Made by a program: the position numbers and the translations under genes. From Streptomyces laurentii (GTDB taxonomy: Bacteria > Actinomycetota > Actinomycetes > Streptomycetales > Streptomycetaceae), in contig AP017424.1 in assembly GCA_002355495.1 (NCBI GenBank), positions 6,017,501 through 6,081,500 on the forward strand: 64,000 bases of DNA, given 5' to 3'. Shown in pieces: positions 34,732 through 43,337 of this stretch. How positions within the stretch are numbered: the stretch's first letter is position 1; each line of letters opens with the position of its first letter. The notes beneath the pieces were generated by a model. It saw nothing but the letters and a program-made list of their open reading frames with translations. It did no database searches and was not told the DNA's origin.

Positions 34732-35172
34732 CGGGAAGTTCCTTCGAAGCGGACCGGATTCCGGTGAAGCGAATGAGAGATGGAGGGAATCCAGCCAGAT
34801 GTTGGCGTTCGCGTATCGGGTGGGGGGGCGTCCGTGCATGATGGAAGAGACCCCCGCCGGGTGGATTCTGCTCATGCGAAAACGCGCGCGGAAGGGGGTA
34901 TTGGTGGCAGCATTTTCCCGGTGGCAGCACCGTGCCAACGACGGGGCGCGGGTCCGGGCCGCCGGCCCGCCACGCCCCTCGCCATCTACGGCGACGTTCG
35001 GCCTGGAAGTCGAGGTGGCATGAGGCTGCCGCTGGTCCTTTCCTGCCACCGGGACACCTTTCCCGCCGCCGCCTCTTCGCCCAGAATGGATCATGGACAG
35101 AGCAGAGTTACCCGCTGGCACCTGGTTCCAAGACCACCGGGCGGGCGGGGGTGACAATTGGGGGGCAAAGAC
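34732..35172. promoter_or_regulatory. Divergent intergenic region, panD and small secreted protein
   Basis: About 440 bp with no convincing gene. It must contain the promoter of the panD-regulator pair and probably that of the small ORF at 35173. Open frames here lack ribosome sites and recognisable protein. I see no clear operator repeat. Confidence 0.4.
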
Positions 35173-35373
35173 ATGAGTAGTGCTGGTCGAATTCTGGGCT
35201 TCGCGACCGCCGCGGTTGCTTTCTCATTCGCTTCCCTGGGCGCGACCGCCCAGGCCGACACCGGCCCCGGTCCCGCGGACGCCGGGGTCTTCCTGCGCTG
35301 CGAGGCCGCGGGCGCGCCCCTGGAAGGGGACCTGGACTGGGACCTGGTGTCCGAAAACCTGAACTGGGACTGA
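35173..35373 (+). CDS. Small secreted acidic protein, possibly frameshifted
   Basis: 66-residue product: an N-terminal signal peptide (RILGFATAAVAFSFASLGAT, cleavage probably at AQA-DT), then a short mature part with one Cys (FLRCEAAG) and acidic repeats ending LNWD. The ATG is preceded by GGGGGG. Past the stop, the +1 frame continues as GLDLDLGLDVELPDGNLDGD and LCTVAAGVD up to TAG 35483-35485, similar in composition and adding a second Cys. A one-base frame change at about 35360-35372 would give a protein of about 103 residues with two cysteines. I do not recognise the family. It may be secreted with, or protect against, the cluster product. Confidence 0.55.
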   Translation: MSSAGRILGFATAAVAFSFASLGATAQADTGPGPADAGVFLRCEAAGAPLEGDLDWDLVSENLNWD

Positions 35374-35484
35374 CTCCGTGCCGGACGGCCTGGACCTGGA
35401 CCTCGGTCTCGACGTGGAGCTGCCCGACGGCAACCTCGACGGGGACTCGGCGCCGCTCTGCACGGTTGCCGCCGGGGTCGACTA

Positions 35485-35644
35485 GGGCCTTTCTTTTGGG
35501 TCAGGCTGGATCAGGGAGCGGGGTCCGGTGCGGGTGATCGCAAGGCGGAGGAGGGAGACAACGCGGAGCGTTGGTGACCGACGACAACGCGGCGAGCGCG
35601 CGTGCTGGGGCACGCGAGCCCAGTAAGATCCAAAAGAAAGGCCC
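35485..35644. mobile_element. 160-bp MITE-like element with TA target duplication
   Basis: Perfect 15-bp terminal inverted repeats, GGGCCTTTCTTTTGG at 35485-35499 and CCAAAAGAAAGGCCC at 35630-35644, flanked by TA on both sides (35483-35484 and 35645-35646). TA duplication is typical of IS630/Tc1-type transposition. There is no coding capacity of note. The left TIR supplies the last base of the TAG that ends the +1 frame of the small secreted protein. Confidence 0.72.
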
Positions 35645-35646
35645 TA

Positions 35647-35815
35647 AGGGCTGTCCCGTCATCCCTGGCGGGCGCGCGACGACAGCTACGGCACCTCGCC
35701 GCGTTGTCGGAACGTCCGCATACATCCAGTATGCGGACGCGTTGGCGACTGACGACAACGCGGCGAGCGCGCGTGCCGGGGCGCGCGAGCCCAGTAAGAT
35801 CCAAAAGAAAGGCCC
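35647..35815. repeat. Second, related MITE-like unit sharing the right end
   Basis: The last ~75 bp (35742-35815) repeat 35570-35644 almost exactly, ending in the same CCAAAAGAAAGGCCC. The left part differs and begins GGGCTGTCCCGTCATCCC. A perfect 11-bp hairpin lies in the middle: CGTCCGCATAC at 35713-35723 and GTATGCGGACG at 35729-35739. It looks like a tandem or nested insertion of a related element. Confidence 0.6.
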
Positions 35816-35826
35816 TGGGGCCTGGC

Positions 35827-36816
35827 TCAGAGCCAGCCGCGCTGCCCCGCCCGGAGACCGGCCTCGAACCGGCTCCGGGCGTTGAGGCGTTCGCTCAGGT
35901 CGGCCGTCATCCTGCGCACCGTACGCAGCGAGACGCCGAGGCTCTTGCTCGCGGCCCCGTCGGTGAGCCCCTGGGCGAGGAGCCGCAGCAACTCCTGTTC
36001 GCGCCGGGCGAGTCCGTGCTCGTCCAGTTCCTCGCAGCGGTCGCGCGCGTCGCCGAGCGGGACCGCGTCCGCCCACACCCGTTCGAAGAGCTCCACGAGC
36101 GCCTTCACCACGCCGGGCGAGTTGATCTGGACGGCCCCCCTGCGGGTGTGGTCCGGGTCCATGGGCAGGATCGCCACCGTGCGATCGATCACCGCCATCC
36201 GTATCGGCAGCACCGGCACGGTCCGGACCTGGCCGCCGATGCCGGTCAGCCAGCCGGCGTACTCCACGGTCGTCGCGTCGTTGCGCACGCTGTCCAGGTA
36301 GACCGTGCGCATCCGCACCCCGCGCCCGATGACGTCGCTGTCGAGCGGCTTGCTGGCGGCCAGGCTCGCGGCCGACTGGCCGCCGCCCGGATTGAACGTC
36401 ATGCACTCCTGCCGGGCCGCGTCCGCCAGATCCTGCATGCGCTCCTGCACGCAGTCCATGCCGATCAGGCGCTCCGCGTCCGGCTGCGAACACGACGGGT
36501 ACAGATGCCCGAACTCCGCCAGCATCGCGCGAATGTCCGCCCGGGTGCGCTCGTACTCCTTCTGCCGGTCGTGCAGTTCGGTGAGCTGGTCGCTCAACAG
36601 GGAGTACAGGCTCAGGTTCGGGTCCACGGGCCGCAGCTCGTCATGGTGCGGGACGGCCAGGAGCTTGCGGTCGATCAGCTGGTCGACCGCTCGCCGCACC
36701 TGCTCCTCGGTCAGGTTCAGCCGCTGCCGCACATCGCTCGGCCGCAGCCCGTGGTTCTCGAGGATGAGCCGGTACACATCCTCTTCATGGGATTCGAAGC
36801 CCAATCTGCTCAACAT
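35827..36816 (-). CDS. LuxR-type HTH regulator with TrmB-like N-terminus
   Basis: 329-residue transcription factor. The N-terminal part (about 5-65) resembles a TrmB-like winged helix (HEEDVYRLILENHGLRPSDV, EEQVRRAVDQLIDRKL). A middle domain of unknown ligand follows. The C-terminal LuxR helix-turn-helix (about 265-320) contains REQELLRLLAQGLTDGAASK and SLGVSLRTVRRMTADLSERL. ATG 36816 has AGGGGA about 7 bases upstream. The promoter lies in 36817-37000, an unusually AT-rich stretch for this genome with TTGACC twice, 12 bp apart, on the minus strand. It is likely a pathway-specific regulator. Confidence 0.85.
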   Translation of the reverse strand: MLSRLGFESHEEDVYRLILENHGLRPSDVRQRLNLTEEQVRRAVDQLIDRKLLAVPHHDELRPVDPNLSLYSLLSDQLTELHDRQKEYERTRADIRAMLAEFGHLYPSCSQPDAERLIGMDCVQERMQDLADAARQECMTFNPGGGQSAASLAASKPLDSDVIGRGVRMRTVYLDSVRNDATTVEYAGWLTGIGGQVRTVPVLPIRMAVIDRTVAILPMDPDHTRRGAVQINSPGVVKALVELFERVWADAVPLGDARDRCEELDEHGLARREQELLRLLAQGLTDGAASKSLGVSLRTVRRMTADLSERLNARSRFEAGLRAGQRGWL

Positions 36817-37000
36817 TGTTGTTCCCCTGCAACGCATACCGAGAGGTGAGGCAACAGGCGCGCACCCCTATGGGGCCCCCGTCCTTCGACCCCTCGCCCC
36901 GCAGGAGTGTAGCTCTGGTGAAGGTTTGGATGTAGGTGTGTTTATACGTTGTGTCCTACCCTTTTGACGACACATAGGCCTAGTGCCGGTCAAAATATGG

Positions 37001-38725
37001 TCAAGAGACAGTAGGGAAAAGTGAAAAGTCCTCACCTTTCGCCAACGCGCTCTCCATGCAACTCACAAACTCGTCCTGGTGTCGCCCGTCCAGCAGCCGG
37101 CCGGGCTCAAGACGCTGTACGAGGCGCTGGAGCGCCAGGATCAGCCACCCGTCGCCGCGCACCGCGCTTCCCTCCCGGTCACCCCCGTACAGCCACGCGT
37201 ACAGGCAGGACGCCGCCGCGTGCAGCACACAGTGCCGGGCCGCCGCGCGGGACGCCGCCACCGAGTCCGGGGTCCGGCCCGCCCCGGTCACCTCGGCGTA
37301 CAGGGCCTCCCGGTGTGCCGTCAGCTCCGCCAGTACGAGGGAGAGTCCGGCCGCCGACCCCTCGTCCAGGCGCTCCTTCGCGACGGCGGCCGCCTCCTCG
37401 ACGGCCTCCGTCCAGCCCCGGGTGATCTCGTCCTGGGCGGCGTTGGTGAGCTGGAGCGCGTCGCCGGACGGGGACCACACCGGCGCCTCGCGCGACCAGT
37501 CGAACAGGGCGCGCAGCACCTCGCGGCCGTCCTCGACCGGCCGGTCCGCGACGGCGGCGACCGTCGGCAGCTGCGTGGCGATGCTGTGCAGATTGACGTG
37601 TGTCGTGCCCTCGAAGACCGTCGTGATGGCGTGGTCGCGGCGCAGCTTCTGCAAGGCCCCCGAGGCGACGCCCTCGCGCAGGTAGCCGCGCCCCCCCAGC
37701 ACCTTGCCCATGTGGTCGAGCACCTCTTCGCCCATCACCGGGACCAGGTACTTCACGACCGAGGACCACAGGCTCATCCGCGACGGCACCACCGACAGGG
37801 CCCGCGCCACGGGCAGCGCCACGCACTCGGCGATCAGGAGATCCAGATGGGCGCCGACCAGGTGCTCCCGCACCACGGGGATCTCCTTGACCGGTGACCC
37901 GTACAGCACCCGCTCATTCGCGTACCGCATCCCGATCCGCAGCGCCGAGTCCATGGTGCCCAGCGACATCGCGCCGATGGCGGTCCGGGTGATCTGGAGG
38001 GTCTTCAGCACCGAGGCGAGCCCCCGGTACGGCCGGCCGACCAGCGCCGAGCGGGGGACGCGCGCGTCGTGGAACGTGATCCCGCTCAGGTCGTGGCCGC
38101 GCAGACCGGCGCCCTTCACGAACGGGGTGTTCGTCCACGCCCCGTCCGCCAGCCGCTCCTTGTCCACCAGGAACAGGGAGAGCCCGCGCCCGTCGTGCTG
38201 GGCGAGGACGCTGACGAACCGCGACCTGGTCGCGTTGCCGACCGGCCACTTCTCGCCGTTGAGTACGATCTCGTCGCCGTCCGAGACGGCCGTCGTGCCG
38301 CTCGCCGCGAGGTCGCTGCCGTGGTCGCGCTCCGAGATGCCGAAGCAGGCCATGGCCCCGGCGGCCAGCCCCGCGGCCACCGAGGCGCGCTGCTCGTCGG
38401 TGCCCCACAGCCACACGGGCGTGGCGCCCAGCAGGGTCGAGCCGAACAGCACGGAGAAGGTGAGGTTGCGCCGGGCCAGGGTGCGGGTCAGCAGGAGGGC
38501 CGACTCCAGGTTCCGCAGCCGTCCGCCGTCGCCCTCGGGGACCAGGAAGTCGGCGAACCCCCAGTCCGACAACAGCTTCTTCGCGCCGACGGGCAGTTCG
38601 TCGCGCTCCTCGGCCGGGACGATCGCGGCGAACGAGAAGGGACCTTCGCCGTCGACCGGGTCGCCGAGGAGCTGTTCGAGGGAGGCGACGATGTCGAGGG
38701 TGGGCCGGGCGTGCTCCAGCGTCAT
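37001..38725 (-). CDS. Acyl-CoA dehydrogenase-family flavoprotein
   Basis: 574 residues, longer than a typical 380-residue acyl-CoA dehydrogenase, with a C-terminal extension of about 190 residues as in large or oxidase-type members. Visible family motifs are CFGISERDHGSDLAASG, LNGEKWPVGNA, and the C-terminal VFEGTTHVNLHS. ATG 38725 has GGAG 7 bases upstream. It diverges from the diiron protein gene at 38939 across about 210 bp. It probably introduces an alpha,beta double bond into the acyl chain of a lipopeptide, on CoA or on a carrier, like HxcO in the CDA cluster. Confidence 0.85.
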   Translation of the reverse strand: MTLEHARPTLDIVASLEQLLGDPVDGEGPFSFAAIVPAEERDELPVGAKKLLSDWGFADFLVPEGDGGRLRNLESALLLTRTLARRNLTFSVLFGSTLLGATPVWLWGTDEQRASVAAGLAAGAMACFGISERDHGSDLAASGTTAVSDGDEIVLNGEKWPVGNATRSRFVSVLAQHDGRGLSLFLVDKERLADGAWTNTPFVKGAGLRGHDLSGITFHDARVPRSALVGRPYRGLASVLKTLQITRTAIGAMSLGTMDSALRIGMRYANERVLYGSPVKEIPVVREHLVGAHLDLLIAECVALPVARALSVVPSRMSLWSSVVKYLVPVMGEEVLDHMGKVLGGRGYLREGVASGALQKLRRDHAITTVFEGTTHVNLHSIATQLPTVAAVADRPVEDGREVLRALFDWSREAPVWSPSGDALQLTNAAQDEITRGWTEAVEEAAAVAKERLDEGSAAGLSLVLAELTAHREALYAEVTGAGRTPDSVAASRAAARHCVLHAAASCLYAWLYGGDREGSAVRGDGWLILALQRLVQRLEPGRLLDGRHQDEFVSCMESALAKGEDFSLFPTVS

Positions 38726-38938
38726 CGAACAGCTCCATGAGGGTCGGAGGTGTGCCCACGGGTTTCGGGGGCGGGTGCACCCATGCTCGGCGCGCGGGCG
38801 CGCGGGCCACCAGGCAACCGACCGGCAGCTGTTGCTGCCCGCAAATTGCCCAGGGCCTTCCTGGCCGGGTGCGCCCGGGCGGGCGAGGGTGTGGGCCGGG
38901 GCCGACGGGCCACGGTGGATGAAAGGATCGCGTTCCCG

Positions 38939-39988
38939 ATGACCGACGTTTCCGTTGAGGGCTCGGCCCCTCCGCGCGCCGAGGACGGCTCCGCCGACTC
39001 GGCGCTCTTCACCCTCGACCGGGCCCGCGAGGACCTGATGGAGGTCGACGCCTCCATCCGCGCCTGTCTCACCTGGGACTACGACGGGCGCGACAGCCGC
39101 ATCTGGAAGCTGTACCAGCGCAACAAGCAGAACCAGTGGGACGCCGACACGGACATCGACTGGAGCTACGACGTCCGCTTCGGCGCACCCCTCTCCGACG
39201 GCCAGAGCGCCGGCCTCGCCTCGTTCGCCGTCTCCGAGACCAGCCCTGTCCCCCGCGAACTGCTCAACAGCTTCCGCTGGGAGTACCAGGCGTGGATGGT
39301 CAGCCAGTTCCTGCACGGCGAACAGGGCGCCCTCGTCACCACGGCCCGGCTGGTGGAGACCGTTCCCGACCTGGAGGCGAAGGTGTACGCGGCCTCCCAG
39401 GTCGCCGACGAGGCCCGGCACGTCGAGGCGTTCGCCCGGTACATCGACGAGAAGATCGGCGTCTCCTACCCGATCAACCCCGGCCTCAAGGCCCTGCTGC
39501 GCGACCTGCTCGCCGAGTCCCGCTGGGACGTCGTCTACCTCGGCATGCAGGTCATCGTGGAAGGGCTCGCCCTGGCCGCGACCCGGCTCGCCAGCAGCGG
39601 CTTCGGCGACCCGCTGATCACCTCGATCACCCGGATGATCGCCAAGGACGAGGCCCGGCACATCGGCTTCGGCGTGGTCTCGCTCACCGGCCTCTACAAC
39701 GACATGACGACCCGGGAGCGCGACGAGCGCGAGGCGTTCCTGCTGGAGGCCGTCCACCTGATGTCCCGCCGGTTCCTGCTGCGCGAGGTCTGGGAGAAGA
39801 TGGACCTCGACATCGAACGGGGCCTGGCCTTCGCCCGTACCGACCCGATGATGTTCGGATACCGGCAGCTGCTGTTCCAGCAGGTGATCCACGTCCTGCG
39901 GCAACTCGGTCTGCTCACCCCGAAGCTGCGCGACCTGTTCCTCGCCGAGAACCTGGCCCGGCCCGAGGCGCTGCGCACCGCCGCGTAG
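38939..39988 (+). CDS. Ferritin-like diiron oxygenase/desaturase
   Basis: 349-residue soluble helical protein with two DEARH motifs (residues 157-161 and 237-241) preceded by glutamates in FRWEYQAWMV and VIVEGLAL, giving the E...DExxH...E...DExxH pattern of AurF-type N-oxygenases, R2-like oxidases and acyl-ACP desaturases. It should activate O2 at a carboxylate-bridged diiron centre. The ATG 38939 follows AAAGGA. Next to a ketosynthase gene and divergent from an acyl-CoA dehydrogenase, it most likely hydroxylates, desaturates or epoxidises an acyl-ACP; N-oxygenation of an amine is a second possibility. The substrate cannot be read from sequence. Confidence 0.82.
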   Translation: MTDVSVEGSAPPRAEDGSADSALFTLDRAREDLMEVDASIRACLTWDYDGRDSRIWKLYQRNKQNQWDADTDIDWSYDVRFGAPLSDGQSAGLASFAVSETSPVPRELLNSFRWEYQAWMVSQFLHGEQGALVTTARLVETVPDLEAKVYAASQVADEARHVEAFARYIDEKIGVSYPINPGLKALLRDLLAESRWDVVYLGMQVIVEGLALAATRLASSGFGDPLITSITRMIAKDEARHIGFGVVSLTGLYNDMTTRERDEREAFLLEAVHLMSRRFLLREVWEKMDLDIERGLAFARTDPMMFGYRQLLFQQVIHVLRQLGLLTPKLRDLFLAENLARPEALRTAA

Positions 39989-40029
39989 GCCCGCGCCCCG
40001 CACCCCGAATCGGAAGGAGAGGGCCGGCG

Positions 40030-41292
40030 ATGTCCGTCGCCCGTACGCGCCTGCCCGAGGTCGTCGTCACCGGCCTCGGCGCCACCACCCCGTTGGGCGG
40101 CGACGCCCCCGCCACCTGGGAGGGCATCGTCGCGGGCCGGTCCGCCGCCCGCGCCCTCACCGAGCCCTGGGCCGAAGCGCTGCCCGTCCGCATCGCCGCC
40201 CGGGCCGCCGTCGAACCCGACACCGTCCTGGACCGGACGCGGGCGCGCCGGCTCGACCGGGCCGCCCGGTTCGCGCTCGTCGCCGCCGAGGAGGCTTGGC
40301 GGGACGCCGGTTTCCGCGGCCCGGCCGGTGACCACGGGCAGCCGCCCGCCGAGCGCGTCGGCGTCGTCATGGGCAGCGGCATCGGGGGCGTCGGCGCCCT
40401 CCTGCGCGCCCAGGAACAGCTGCGCACCGGACGGGAGCGCGCCATCTCCCCGTACACCGTGCCCATGGTCATGGTGAACGGCGCCGCCGGGGCGGTCAGC
40501 CTCGCGCTCAACGCCCGGGCCGCCGCCCTCTCTCCGGCGGGGGCCTGCGCGGCCGGGGCGGAGGCGGTGGCGGCGGGCCTGGACATGATCCGCCTCGGCC
40601 GGGCCGATGTGGTCGCGGTCGGCGGCAGCGAGGCCGTCATCGGCCCGCTGACGCTCACCGCCTTCGCCTCGATGCACGCGGTGTCCCGGCGCAACGACGA
40701 CCCGGCGGGCGCCTCCCGCCCCTACGACAAGCAGCGCGACGGGTTCGTCCTCGGCGAGGGCGCCGCCGTCCTCGTCCTGGAGTCCGCCGAGCACGCCCGC
40801 GCCCGGGGCGCCCGCGTCCACTGCGTGCTGGCGGGGGCCGGGGTGAGCGCGGACGCCCACCACATGGTGCGGCCCGAACCGGACGGTCTCGGCTTGGCGA
40901 GCGCCCTGCGCAAGGCGCTCGCGGACGCCGGGCTGACCCCGGCGGACGTGAAGCACGTCAGCGCCCACGCCACGTCGACCCCGCAGGGCGACATCGCGGA
41001 GAGCCGGGCGCTCAACCATGTGCTGGGGGAGTCCGGTTACGCCGTCTCCGCCGTCAAGTCGGCCGCCGGGCACCTGATCGGCGGCTCCGGGGCGCTGGGC
41101 GCGCTCGCCGCGGTGCTGTCCCTGCGCGACCGCACGGCCCCGCCCGTCGCGAACCTGGCCGACCAGGACGACGCCATCACGCTGGACGTGGTGCGCATCG
41201 TGCCCCGCGCGCTGCCGGCCGGTGACCTCGCGGCCCTGTCCAACGCGGCGGGCTTCGGCGGCCACAACGTGGTGCTGGCGTTCCGCTCGTAG
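40030..41292 (+). CDS. Beta-ketoacyl-ACP synthase II-type (second FabF-like)
   Basis: 420-residue ketosynthase with the active-site Cys in GACAAGAEA (about residue 173), VSAHATSTPQGD and KSAAGHLIGGSG. Because the Cys is present it is a true condensing enzyme, not a chain-length factor. The ATG 40030 has AAGGAGA upstream. It is 41 bases after the diiron gene and ends in a strong bidirectional terminator. Close similarity to the ketosynthase at 31580 suggests duplication within the cluster, with the two now in separate operons. Confidence 0.9.
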   Translation: MSVARTRLPEVVVTGLGATTPLGGDAPATWEGIVAGRSAARALTEPWAEALPVRIAARAAVEPDTVLDRTRARRLDRAARFALVAAEEAWRDAGFRGPAGDHGQPPAERVGVVMGSGIGGVGALLRAQEQLRTGRERAISPYTVPMVMVNGAAGAVSLALNARAAALSPAGACAAGAEAVAAGLDMIRLGRADVVAVGGSEAVIGPLTLTAFASMHAVSRRNDDPAGASRPYDKQRDGFVLGEGAAVLVLESAEHARARGARVHCVLAGAGVSADAHHMVRPEPDGLGLASALRKALADAGLTPADVKHVSAHATSTPQGDIAESRALNHVLGESGYAVSAVKSAAGHLIGGSGALGALAAVLSLRDRTAPPVANLADQDDAITLDVVRIVPRALPAGDLAALSNAAGFGGHNVVLAFRS

Positions 41293-41303
41293 TTCTTGAA
41301 ACA

Positions 41304-41336
41304 GAAGAGGGGCCGGTCGGCGACCGGCCCCTCTTC
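41304..41336. terminator. Bidirectional intrinsic terminator
   Basis: GAAGAGGGGCCGGT and ACCGGCCCCTCTTC form a perfect 14-bp stem with a 5-base loop between convergent ketosynthase and AMP ligase genes. The arms end in A/T-rich bases on both sides, so it can act in both directions. Confidence 0.88.
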
Positions 41337-41353
41337 GTGTGCGTGCGTACGGG

Positions 41354-42985
41354 TCAGACCGCCGCCGTGTCCGCGAGCGTGCCGTCGCACAGCTGCTTCC
41401 ACATCAGCCGTCGGCGCGGCTTGCCGCTCGACGTGACCGCCAGGCCGCTGCGGCGGACGTGGACGAGCAGCAGCTCCGCGTCGGGCAGCGACTCCGTGAC
41501 GACCTCCCGGGCGACCGCGTCCCACTCCGGCTTCGCGCCCTCCATGACCACGGCGGCCGTCGCGACGCCGTCGCGGAAGCCCAGCAGGACCGCCGCCCGG
41601 CGCTCAGGGACGCCCAGCTCGTGCAGTCGGCCCTCCAGGTTCTCCGCGAAGACCATCTTGCCGTTCATCTTGATGCCGTCGCCGAGGCGGCCCAGCACGA
41701 ACAGCTGGCCTTCGCGCAGGAATCCGGCGTCGCCCGAGCGCAGCACGCCCGACGCCAGGCTGGTGCCGGACGCCGAACCCGCTTCGCCCACATAGCTGTT
41801 GCCGCGCACCGACGTCCCGCCGACGACGATCTCGCCCACGGTGCCGTCCGGCACGGGCCGGTCGTCCGCGTCCAGCACGGACACCGTGACACCCTCCATC
41901 GGGCGCCCGCAGCCCACGATGCGGGCCGTGCCGGGCCGCCCGTCCTCGCTGTCCGGGGCGGAGGCCGTCCAGCCCTCGTGCGGGGCCAGGCCGGTCACCC
42001 CGAGAGTCGCCTCCGCGCCCCCGTACGCCGGGGTGAAGACGCCGCGCCGGAAGCCGTACGGGCCGAGCAGCGCCTCGATCGCCTCCAGGGCGGCCGGGTC
42101 GATGCGCTCGGCGCCCAGGCTGACCGATTGCAGGGCGCTGAAGTCCAGGCCCTCCAGGGCGGCCGGGCGGACCCGGCGCAGGATGTACGCCAGGCCGAAG
42201 TTGGGCATCGCGGTCAGGCCGATCCGGTTCTCGCTGATGCAGCGCAGATAGCGGACCGGGTCGCGCAGGAAGTGCTCGGGCTGCATCAGCCAGCCGTCGC
42301 ACCCGGTGACCACCATGTTGATCAGGCAGCCGGTGAGGCCGAAGTCGTGGTGCACGGGCATCCAGCTGATGCCGGCGTCCTCGGGCCGCCACCGCAGCCG
42401 GCGCCGCATCGCGGTGATGTTGGCGCGCAGCGCGTCGGACGCGACCCGCACCCCGCGCGAGAAGCCGCTGGACCCGGAGGTGAACTGGAGCAGCGCGTGG
42501 TCCGGCAGCGGATACGGGGCGGCGGCCGGTTCCACGTCGCGCACCAGCTCATCGAAGAGCACCGGCCGGCGGATGCCGAGCCCGGCGCACGTCTTGCTGA
42601 CCGCCTCGAAGGAGTCCTCGTCGCAGATGGTGAGGGCCGGGGCCGCCGTGCGGAAGAGGTGGTCGACGTGGCGCTGGTAGTCCTCGCTCCGCTGGAACGC
42701 GAACGGCGGCGCGATCGAGGACGGCGTCGCTCCGGCCGCGAGCGCGCCGAACAGGCTGGCCGCGAAACCGGGGCTGGAACGCTGCACCACGACCACCACG
42801 TCGTTGTGGCGCACCCCGTGCGCGCGCAGCGCGGCGGCGGTGGTGAGGGTCAGCCGGGCGAGCGACCGGTAGGAGTGGAAGTCCCAGCTGTCACGGGGTC
42901 CGGCGAAGTAGAGCCCGCGGTCGGCCGGCGCGTCGGTCAGCCACTCCAGCAGGGCGCGGTCGGGATAGCTCTCGGGACGGGTCAA
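41354..42985 (-). CDS. Fatty acyl-AMP ligase (FAAL-type)
   Basis: 543-residue adenylate-forming enzyme that activates a fatty acid as acyl-AMP and loads it on a carrier protein. Motifs are LLQFTSGSSGFSRGV (P-loop), ISWMPVHHDFGLTGCLIN, and FVLGRLGDGIKMNGK (A8-like, with G-R-x-x-D-x-I-K). The HHDxGL segment separates FAAL-type ligases from amino acid adenylation domains. TTG 42985 is preferred because GAGAGG lies 8 bases upstream; ATG 43015 lacks a site. It diverges from NRPS2, whose first domain is a starter-type condensation domain, which points to lipoinitiation there. Confidence 0.88.
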   Translation of the reverse strand: MTRPESYPDRALLEWLTDAPADRGLYFAGPRDSWDFHSYRSLARLTLTTAAALRAHGVRHNDVVVVVQRSSPGFAASLFGALAAGATPSSIAPPFAFQRSEDYQRHVDHLFRTAAPALTICDEDSFEAVSKTCAGLGIRRPVLFDELVRDVEPAAAPYPLPDHALLQFTSGSSGFSRGVRVASDALRANITAMRRRLRWRPEDAGISWMPVHHDFGLTGCLINMVVTGCDGWLMQPEHFLRDPVRYLRCISENRIGLTAMPNFGLAYILRRVRPAALEGLDFSALQSVSLGAERIDPAALEAIEALLGPYGFRRGVFTPAYGGAEATLGVTGLAPHEGWTASAPDSEDGRPGTARIVGCGRPMEGVTVSVLDADDRPVPDGTVGEIVVGGTSVRGNSYVGEAGSASGTSLASGVLRSGDAGFLREGQLFVLGRLGDGIKMNGKMVFAENLEGRLHELGVPERRAAVLLGFRDGVATAAVVMEGAKPEWDAVAREVVTESLPDAELLLVHVRRSGLAVTSSGKPRRRLMWKQLCDGTLADTAAV

Positions 42986-43337
42986 AGCAGTGGTCCTCTC
43001 AGCCTCTGCGGGCATTGCTGCGCATCATGCCGAGCGGCGGCGGGCCCCTTCCAGGCAAGAATCCGGTAACTCGCCCCGGCAGCCGGCGACGCCGGTTGCC
43101 GGTTGCTTTCCTGGTGACCGCACATGCGTTCGGCGAGCATCGATGCCACGGCGCCGGCCTGTCGACACCCTGCCGTCGCCGCCCCGCACGTCCCGGGGCG
43201 GCCGCGCCCGCCGTCACCCCGGCGCCCCACGACCGCCGGACGTCCCGCCCTGCGGACCGCGCCGAACACCCCGCGATCCGGCCCAGGGCACCAGACCGAG
43301 GCGCGCTGGAACGCGCCGGGAAGGTGGTCGTCGTCCG
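42986..43337. promoter_or_regulatory. Divergent region between acyl-AMP ligase and NRPS2
   Basis: About 350 bp, with short inverted repeats such as CCGGCGACGCCGG and CCGGTTGCCGG near 43077-43107, and no convincing gene. It should hold the promoters for both divergent transcripts. Open frames that extend NRPS2 upstream into this region lack similarity. Confidence 0.45.

Noticed and set aside
34469..35154. Plus-strand open frames opposite and upstream of panD
   Set aside because: No ribosome site or similarity; panD on the minus strand explains the coding signal.
40030..41292. Second ketosynthase as a chain-length factor of a KS/CLF polyene system
   Set aside because: The active-site Cys is present (GACAAGAEA), and no dedicated ketoreductase/dehydratase set accompanies it.
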